A program made the position numbers and the translations under genes. The notes below the pieces were generated by a model, which saw nothing but the letters and a program-made list of their open reading frames with translations, was not told the origin of the DNA and made no database searches. Positions 6,124 to 11,173 of a stretch of DNA of 11,173 nt are shown here, in pieces. Position 1 is the stretch's first letter. Each line of letters starts with the position of its first letter. Location: the NCBI GenBank assembly GCA_051011415.1, contig JBPCTY010000156.1, positions 1 to 11,173 of the forward strand. The letters run 5' to 3'. Origin of the DNA: SZUA-442 sp051011415 (GTDB lineage Bacteria > Actinomycetota > Acidimicrobiia > Spongiisociales > UBA5794).

Positions 6124-7950
6124 TCAGCGTTTCTGCTTGAGTCGCCGACGTTCGCTCTCTTGTAAGTGGCGCTTCCTGACCCGTATCGCATCCGGGGTGA
6201 CCTCGACCAATTCGTCATCAGCGATCCACTCGATTGCAAGATCGAGCGTCAGGTTCCGAGGCGGTTTGAGCTTGATCGCCTCGTCGGTCGAGTGCGTGCG
6301 GATGTTGGTGAGCTGCTTGCCTTTTGTCGGATTGACTTGCATCTCCTCGGGTCTGGATGCTTCACCGATGATCATGCCCTCGTACACGTCAGCGCCGGGG
6401 CCAATGAAGAGATCGCCGCGCTTCTGGAGGTTGTCGAGCGCAAACGCTGTTGACGTCCCAATGCGGTCGGACGTGATGGCTCCGCCTGAACGATGGGGAA
6501 GGTCTCCCGCCCATGGCATCCAGCCGGCGTGGTGTTGGTGGACGAGCGCTGTGCCCCGTGTTGCAGTCATGAGGAGTGATCGGAACCCGAGGAGGCCTCT
6601 AGCCGGTGCCTCAACCGTCACGATCGTGCGCCCTGTATCGCCGGGGCGCATGTCGGTAACCGATCCCTTTCGAGGTGCAACGGTTTGGGTCACCGTGCCC
6701 ACGTGCTCGTCAGGTATGTCCACGACCGCACGTTCGAGTGGCTCGTGGAGAATGCCCTCGATCTCACGGATGATGACCTCGGGTCTGCTGACCTGGAGTT
6801 CGAATCCCTCACGTCGCATGGTCTCGATGAGGACAGCGAGTTGTAGCTCACCTCGACCTGCGACTTCGATGACCTCAGGTGAAGCAGTGTTGCCTATGCG
6901 GATGGAGACGTTTCCGAGCACTTCTCGTTCGAGTCGCTCACGAATCTGCCGCGAGGTCAGCATGCTTCCATCTCGACCGCTGAGCGGAGACGTATTCACG
7001 CCGAGGGTCATACGAAGAACGGGTTCATCGACTTCAAGCCGTGGAAGTGGCTTCGGATCGATCGGGTCAGCGAAAGTGTCCCCAATTTCCACTTCTGGGA
7101 AGCCGGCGACCACAAAGAGATCGCCTGCGCGCCTCTCGTCAGTGTCGGCTCTTCCCAACCCAGTGAACCCCATCAGCTGGCCAAGTTTCCGCTTGACCGG
7201 TGGTTCCTCGTCGTTGGAGTGGCACAGCGCAATCTGGGCGCCGTCCCTCAGAGTTCCCTGGACCACCCTGCCGACGGCAAGGCGCCCGAGGTAATCGCTG
7301 GCGTCGAGGTTCGTGACGATCGCCTGAAGTGGTGCTTCCGGGTCACCGGCTGGTGCCGGGATCGTCTCGACGATCGTGTCCAGAAGAACGGAGAGGTCCG
7401 CATCAGCAGCTGGTAGCTCCATGCCCTGTACCGCTCGACCCTCACGGGCTACGGCGGAGATGATTGGAAATTCGATGTGCTCATCATCGGCACCGAGGTC
7501 GAAGAACAGTTCGTAGATCTCGTCGACGACTTCGGCGATTCGTGCGTCCGGACGGTCAACCTTGTTCACGACGACGACGGCAGGTAGCTGTTGTGCGAGG
7601 GCCTTTGACAAGACATATCTGGTTTGTGGCATGGGACCCTCGGCTGCATCCACAAGAAGCAGCACACCGTCGACGAGGGCGAGCGCTCGCTCCACCTCTC
7701 CACCGAAGTCAGCATGGCCCGGTGTGTCGACGAGGTTGATCTTGGTGCCGTGCCATTCAATGGCGGCAGCCTTTGCGAGGATGGTGATTCCGCGCTCACG
7801 CTCCTGGTCACCTGAGTCGAGCACACGGTCGACCTTCTCCTCATGAGAGGAGAAGACGCCAGCGGCCGACAGCATGGCATCGACGAGTGTCGTCTTGCCA
7901 TGGTCGACGTGCGCGATCAGCGCGACATTCCGGAAAGGGAGATCAGACAT
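6124..7950 (-). CDS. typA: Ribosome-associated GTPase TypA/BipA
   Basis: TypA (BipA) is a translational GTPase related to EF-G and LepA that binds the ribosome and is linked in other bacteria to stress, low-temperature growth and ribosome assembly. With the ATG at 7950 the protein has 608 residues, normal for the family. GTPase motifs are G1 AHVDHGKT (13-20), G2 RGITI (53-57), G3 DTPGHAD (75-81) and G4 NKVD (129-132). The C-terminal half contains the family landmark RGLLGFRS. A TTG seven codons upstream (7971) would also be in frame, but the added residues are not typical. Neither start has a good Shine-Dalgarno, so the message may be leaderless. The gene faces hisD end to end and is divergent from the dehydrogenase gene. 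Confidence 0.97.
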   Translation of the reverse strand: MSDLPFRNVALIAHVDHGKTTLVDAMLSAAGVFSSHEEKVDRVLDSGDQERERGITILAKAAAIEWHGTKINLVDTPGHADFGGEVERALALVDGVLLLVDAAEGPMPQTRYVLSKALAQQLPAVVVVNKVDRPDARIAEVVDEIYELFFDLGADDEHIEFPIISAVAREGRAVQGMELPAADADLSVLLDTIVETIPAPAGDPEAPLQAIVTNLDASDYLGRLAVGRVVQGTLRDGAQIALCHSNDEEPPVKRKLGQLMGFTGLGRADTDERRAGDLFVVAGFPEVEIGDTFADPIDPKPLPRLEVDEPVLRMTLGVNTSPLSGRDGSMLTSRQIRERLEREVLGNVSIRIGNTASPEVIEVAGRGELQLAVLIETMRREGFELQVSRPEVIIREIEGILHEPLERAVVDIPDEHVGTVTQTVAPRKGSVTDMRPGDTGRTIVTVEAPARGLLGFRSLLMTATRGTALVHQHHAGWMPWAGDLPHRSGGAITSDRIGTSTAFALDNLQKRGDLFIGPGADVYEGMIIGEASRPEEMQVNPTKGKQLTNIRTHSTDEAIKLKPPRNLTLDLAIEWIADDELVEVTPDAIRVRKRHLQESERRRLKQKR

Positions 7951-7959
7951 TGCGACGGG

Positions 7960-7965
7960 ATGGTA
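7960..7965 (-). promoter_or_regulatory. Possible -10 element for typA
   Basis: On the minus strand TACCAT lies nine bases before the typA ATG and fits the loose TAnnnT -10 pattern of high-GC Gram-positives. Transcription from it would start at or within about three bases of the ATG, matching the lack of a Shine-Dalgarno there. No convincing -35 is seen, so this is a weak prediction. Confidence 0.28.
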
Positions 7966-8044
7966 CTGCAAGGTTCGCTTTGCCCACCTCCCTGGCTATC
8001 AACCTGCGCCGAGCTGCCTCGGAAGATCGCCGGCGGGCTCGTTC

Positions 8045-8050
8045 TAGAAT
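8045..8050 (+). promoter_or_regulatory. Possible -10 element for the gabD-type gene
   Basis: TAGAAT matches the -10 consensus at five of six positions and would place the transcript start near 8057, about 13 bases before the ATG at 8070. The base pattern 17 bp upstream (GAAGAT) is a poor -35. It is the best candidate in the 119-bp divergent gap with typA. Confidence 0.35.
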
Positions 8051-8069
8051 CGAACGCAGCGGACCCAGG

Positions 8070-9527
8070 ATGACAGTGAACCTCACCAGACCGGAACTTC
8101 TCACAACGCAGGCGTACATCGACGGTGAGCGCATCGATGCCGATTCGGGCAAGACCTTCGATGTTGTTGACCCCGCAACCGGTGAGAGCATCGCCAGCGT
8201 GGCTGACATGTCATCCACGGATACGGCGCGAGCTATCACTGCTGCAGAGCAGGCACGCCATGCGTGGGCCGCGCGGACAACGAAGGATCGGGGCGCCGTT
8301 CTCAGACGGTGGGCCGAGTTGTTGAAGGAAAACACCGAGGATCTCGCCGCAATCATGACGGCCGAAATGGGGAAGCCGCTCAGCGAGTCTCGCGGCGAGG
8401 TCGGCTACGCCGCGGGGTTCATCGACTGGTATGCCGAGGAAGCGAAGCGTGCATACGGGGATGTGATCCCGACGCATGACGCATCGAAGCGATTGCTGAC
8501 CTTGCGACAACCGGTTGGAGTTGTCGGCGCCATTACTCCTTGGAACTTCCCCCTTGCAATGATCACGCGGAAGCTCGGACCAGCGTTCGCCGCCGGTTGT
8601 GCTGCAGTCGTGAAGCCATCCGAGCTCGCACCATTGTCCGCCTTGTCAGCTGCGTATCTTGCTGAAGAAGCAGGGCTTCCCCGAGGGTTGATGAATGTGG
8701 TGCCCACCGCTGATCCAGCGGCTGTCGGTGGAGAGCTCACGGCTAACCCGCTCGTGCGGAAAATCTCGTTCACCGGATCAACCGCGGTTGGGAAGATGCT
8801 GATGCAACAATCGGCGAGCACCGTGAAACGTGTATCGATGGAGCTCGGTGGCAACGCACCGTTTGTGGTATTCGACGACGCGGATCTCGACGCAGCAGTC
8901 GAGGGGTTGATTCAGTCGAAGTACCGGAACGCTGGACAGACCTGCGTGTGTGCGAACAGAGTTCTCGTGCAGTCCGGCGTTTACGACGACTTTGCGAAGC
9001 GGCTCGCCGTTGCTGTGCAGGACCTTGCAGTTGGCCCTGGCGTGGACGAGGCAACGGATATTGGGCCGCTTGTCAGCGACGCAGCAATTGAAAAGGTCGA
9101 GTCCCTCGTGAACGATGCCTGTGAGCATGGTGCGACGGCCTTGACCGGTGGCAAGCGTCATGAACTCGGCCGGACGTTCTACGAGGTCACGGTGCTTACA
9201 GATGTGACACCCGAGATGCAGATCTCTTCGGCTGAGATCTTCGGCCCCGTTGCGCCTCTGTTCCGGTTCGAGACCGAGGCTCAAGCGATTGAGATGGCCA
9301 ACGACACGCCGTTTGGCTTGGCGTCGTACTTCTTCGCTGCCGACCTGGGTCGGATCTGGCGGGTCGCCGAGGGTCTCGAGTACGGATTGGTCGCAGTGAA
9401 CACCGGACTGATGTCAACCGAGGTCGCACCATTCGGTGGTTACAAGGAGTCTGGAGTGGGTCGCGAAGGCTCGCATGAAGGGTTGGATGAGTACCTGGAG
9501 ACGAAGTACGTTGCAATCGGACTCTGA
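8070..9527 (+). CDS. gabD: Succinate-semialdehyde dehydrogenase, GabD type
   Basis: This is an aldehyde dehydrogenase that most likely oxidises succinate semialdehyde to succinate with NAD(P)+, in 4-aminobutyrate or related amine breakdown. Glutarate semialdehyde is a possible alternative substrate. The 485-residue protein contains PWNFPLAMITRKLGPA (157-172) with Asn159, Lys182 in VVKPSE, Glu258 in MELGGN, and the catalytic Cys292 in NAGQTCVCANR. The ending GGYKESGVGREGSHEGLDEY is close to that of known GabD proteins. Cys292 and Cys294 form a CxC pair as in many GabD-type enzymes. I chose the ATG at 8070, which gives the family's usual N-terminus; an upstream frame extension to 7887 would run into typA. 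The ribosome-binding site is poor. No gabT, gabP or regulator gene is nearby, so the physiological substrate stays open. Confidence 0.9.
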   Translation: MTVNLTRPELLTTQAYIDGERIDADSGKTFDVVDPATGESIASVADMSSTDTARAITAAEQARHAWAARTTKDRGAVLRRWAELLKENTEDLAAIMTAEMGKPLSESRGEVGYAAGFIDWYAEEAKRAYGDVIPTHDASKRLLTLRQPVGVVGAITPWNFPLAMITRKLGPAFAAGCAAVVKPSELAPLSALSAAYLAEEAGLPRGLMNVVPTADPAAVGGELTANPLVRKISFTGSTAVGKMLMQQSASTVKRVSMELGGNAPFVVFDDADLDAAVEGLIQSKYRNAGQTCVCANRVLVQSGVYDDFAKRLAVAVQDLAVGPGVDEATDIGPLVSDAAIEKVESLVNDACEHGATALTGGKRHELGRTFYEVTVLTDVTPEMQISSAEIFGPVAPLFRFETEAQAIEMANDTPFGLASYFFAADLGRIWRVAEGLEYGLVAVNTGLMSTEVAPFGGYKESGVGREGSHEGLDEYLETKYVAIGL

Positions 9528-9533
9528 GGGTGC

Positions 9534-9549
9534 CGATGTCGCGACATCG
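9534..9549. promoter_or_regulatory. Perfect 16-bp palindrome, candidate operator
   Basis: CGATGTCGCGACATCG is a perfect inverted repeat with no central spacer. It starts seven bases after the gabD-type stop and lies 44 bp before the doxX start. It lacks a loop and a T-tract, so a terminator is unlikely. Such symmetry suits a homodimeric regulator controlling the DoxX gene, but no regulator gene is visible in the window. A short hairpin, GCACC/GGTGC, follows at 9556-9570. Confidence 0.45.
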
Positions 9550-9593
9550 CTGGTAGCACCGCCCTGGTGCGGCCGATTGGATAGGTGGTGATC

Positions 9594-10133
9594 GTGGAAG
9601 ATCCAGTCAGTTCAGGTCTGCTCGTACTTCGCATCGGGCTTGGCGTGGTGTTCCTCGCACATGGCGTGAAGCATCTCATGGGGCGAGAGAAGACGACGAA
9701 TTGGTTTGGCTGGCTGGGGTTCAAGGCGCCCGGCTTCCAGTGGTTTGCTTCAACAGCAACAGAACTCGGAGTCGGCGTCCTGCTGATCGTTGGAGCGCTG
9801 ACCGGGTTTGCAGCGGCAGGTGTGGTGGGCGTTATGGCCGTTGCGTTCTGGACCGTTCACCGCAAAGCTGGCTTCTTCATTACCGCCTTCATGCAGGACG
9901 ATGTTGACGTAGAGGGCTACGAGTACGTTGCTGTCCTTGCACTGGCGGCAACCGCGATTGCGATTACCGGTCCCGGCGTCTACTCGATCGACGACAAGGT
10001 CGTCATCGACGGTGTGTCGGTTGCGTCCCAGTTGGACGGCTGGGTTGGTCTTGCCCTCGCCGGCGTGGGGGCCGTGCTTGCGGGTTTGCTGCTCGCCGTG
10101 TTCTGGAGGCCCGGCCAGAGCCGCCAGTCCTAG
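9594..10133 (+). CDS. DoxX family integral membrane protein
   Basis: This 179-residue membrane protein belongs to the DoxX family, judged from the N-terminal pattern SGLLVLRIGLGVVFLAHGVKHLMG, split here as SGLLVLRIGL (7-16) and GVVFLAHGVKHLMG (17-30). Hydrophobic segments lie near 8-25, 53-70, 71-88, 109-127 and 150-171, one more than the usual four of the family core. Family members have been linked to thiosulfate:quinone oxidoreductase in archaea and to oxidative-stress membrane complexes in mycobacteria, but most have no known function and none can be assigned here. I chose the GTG at 9594 because AGGTGG (9583-9588) lies five bases upstream; a GTG at 9585 would add three residues and overlap that site. 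The gene sits 66 bp behind the dehydrogenase gene and may be read with it or from its own promoter near the palindrome. Confidence 0.85.
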   Translation: MEDPVSSGLLVLRIGLGVVFLAHGVKHLMGREKTTNWFGWLGFKAPGFQWFASTATELGVGVLLIVGALTGFAAAGVVGVMAVAFWTVHRKAGFFITAFMQDDVDVEGYEYVAVLALAATAIAITGPGVYSIDDKVVIDGVSVASQLDGWVGLALAGVGAVLAGLLLAVFWRPGQSRQS

Positions 10134-10161
10134 GTGAGAAGTGTCGGATCCCGAGCAGTTG

Positions 10162-11169
10162 TCAGCCTGACGCCGGAGTCTCCGCTCTTGGGCCCGTGCG
10201 GAGATGACAGGCAGCGAGGTGCTCAGTCTTGCCGGGGCCTTGGGCGAGTGTCGGAACGTCAACGTTGCACAGACCGTCCTGTGCAATCGGGCATCTCGGA
10301 TGGAAGTAGCACCCCTGTGGTGGATCGATGGGTGAGGGAACCTCACCTTGAAGTATCTGCCGGTTTCGTGGTCGATCTGGGTCCGGCATGGGAATCGCGG
10401 ATAGAAGCGCCTCGGTATACGGATGGAGCGGATCCGCATACAGACTGTCGCGGTCCGTGATCTCCGCAATCCTGCCGAGGTACATGACCGCAACCCTGTC
10501 GCTCATGTGCTCCACAACGGCAAGGTTGTGCGCCACAAAGAGCAGGGTGAGGTTCAGCTCCTGTTGGAGTTCCTTGAGAAGGTTCAGCACCTGGGCTTGA
10601 ACTGACACATCCAATGCTGAGACTGGTTCGTCCGCGACGACAAAGTCAGGCCGCAGGATCAGCGCTCTGGCAAGCCCGATTCGTTGACGTTGGCCACCAG
10701 AAAACTCATGGGGGAACCTGCCAGCATGGCTCGGCTGGAGCCCCACCAGCTCGAGCATCTCATTGACTCGTTCCTGTCGTTCGTCCTTGTTGCTGACACC
10801 GTGAATCCGGAGGCCCTCTGCGATAGACGCCCCTACCTGGGCACGAGGATCGAGTGACGAGTAGGGGTCCTGGAAGATGATCTGAGCCTTACTCCGGAAC
10901 GGCTTCAGACCGGATCCCTTGAGATGGGTGATGTCTTGACCGTCGAACGTGATCGTTCCTGCCGTTGGCTCCTCAAGGCGAACCAGAGTCCTCCCGAGGG
11001 TTGACTTGCCGCAACCGGATTCGCCAACCAAGCCAACTGTCTCGCCCCGAGCAATCGTCATGTTGACACCCGCCACTGCGTTCACCGTCGCGACTTCGCG
11101 CTGCAGGATTCCACCCTTCACTGGGAACTGCTTCACGAGGTCGGTCGCGACGACAAGGGGCTCACTCAT
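10162..11169 (-). CDS. Peptide ABC transporter ATPase, OppF/DppF type
   Basis: This is the second ATPase subunit of an oligopeptide/dipeptide/nickel-type ABC importer, acting at the cytoplasmic face of the membrane. The 335-residue protein has Walker A GESGCGKST (49-57), the Q-loop FQDPYSSLDPR with Gln100, signature SGGQRQR (157-163), Walker B FVVADEP (176-182), and the switch His214 in FVAHNL. The C-terminal extension typical of this family contains HPYTEALLSAIP (249-260). Cysteines 287, 293, 301 and 321 form a set seen in related subunits and associated in some with an iron-sulfur cluster. The start ATG is four bases from the window edge, so its ribosome-binding site and the upstream genes (probably the paired ATPase, permeases and binding protein) are out of view. 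The substrate cannot be told. It converges on the DoxX gene across 28 bp with no obvious terminator. Confidence 0.94.
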   Translation of the reverse strand: MSEPLVVATDLVKQFPVKGGILQREVATVNAVAGVNMTIARGETVGLVGESGCGKSTLGRTLVRLEEPTAGTITFDGQDITHLKGSGLKPFRSKAQIIFQDPYSSLDPRAQVGASIAEGLRIHGVSNKDERQERVNEMLELVGLQPSHAGRFPHEFSGGQRQRIGLARALILRPDFVVADEPVSALDVSVQAQVLNLLKELQQELNLTLLFVAHNLAVVEHMSDRVAVMYLGRIAEITDRDSLYADPLHPYTEALLSAIPMPDPDRPRNRQILQGEVPSPIDPPQGCYFHPRCPIAQDGLCNVDVPTLAQGPGKTEHLAACHLRTGPRAETPASG

Positions 11170-11173
11170 CGTC

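Noticed and set aside
6137..7294. A 385-residue plus-strand frame opposite typA
   Set aside because: It is a low-complexity Ser/Arg-rich shadow of the typA coding sequence, with no domain.
7887..8069. N-terminal extension of the gabD-type gene
   Set aside because: It would overlap typA on the opposite strand, and the extra residues are basic and unlike any dehydrogenase N-terminus.

Overview
The window looks like a chromosomal stretch from a high-GC Gram-positive-like bacterium, probably an actinomycete. A deep lineage such as Acidimicrobiia is possible, but I hold that loosely. The reasons are the high-GC codon use, GTG and TTG starts, several starts with no Shine-Dalgarno sequence, a long-form HisG and a monofunctional HisB. 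No phage, transposon or CRISPR genes are visible.

Region 1 (1-484) is a head-to-tail array of a 152-bp unit, about 3.2 copies, cut by the left window edge. Each full unit carries a segment that reads like the 3' end of a tRNA gene (T-loop plus acceptor strand). The architecture resembles the rtT repeats behind tyrT in E. coli.

Region 2 (about 534-731) is a complete histidine attenuator: an extended -10 promoter, a 17-codon leader peptide with six His codons (MKRHPHVDHHHHQQVVG) and no room for a ribosome-binding site, mutually exclusive RNA hairpins and an intrinsic terminator in front of hisG. The leader gene is too short for ordinary gene calling.

Region 3 (732-6087) is a tightly packed histidine operon: hisG, hisB, hisH, hisF, a single gene fusing HisA, HisI and HisE domains, and hisD. 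Adjacent genes overlap by 1 or 4 bases. It supplies steps 1-5 (HisG, HisE, HisI, HisA, HisH-HisF), step 6 (HisB) and the last two oxidations (HisD). The aminotransferase HisC and histidinol-phosphatase are not here. The HisA-I-E fusion joins three consecutive steps (2, 3, 4) in one chain and is the most unusual protein in the window.

Region 4 (6124-7950, minus) is typA/bipA, convergent with the his operon and divergent from a gabD-type succinate-semialdehyde dehydrogenase (8070-9527, plus). A DoxX-family membrane protein (9594-10133, plus) follows, with a perfect 16-bp palindrome in the gap. The right edge (10162-11169, minus) holds an OppF/DppF-type peptide transporter ATPase, probably the last gene of a transporter operon continuing beyond the window.
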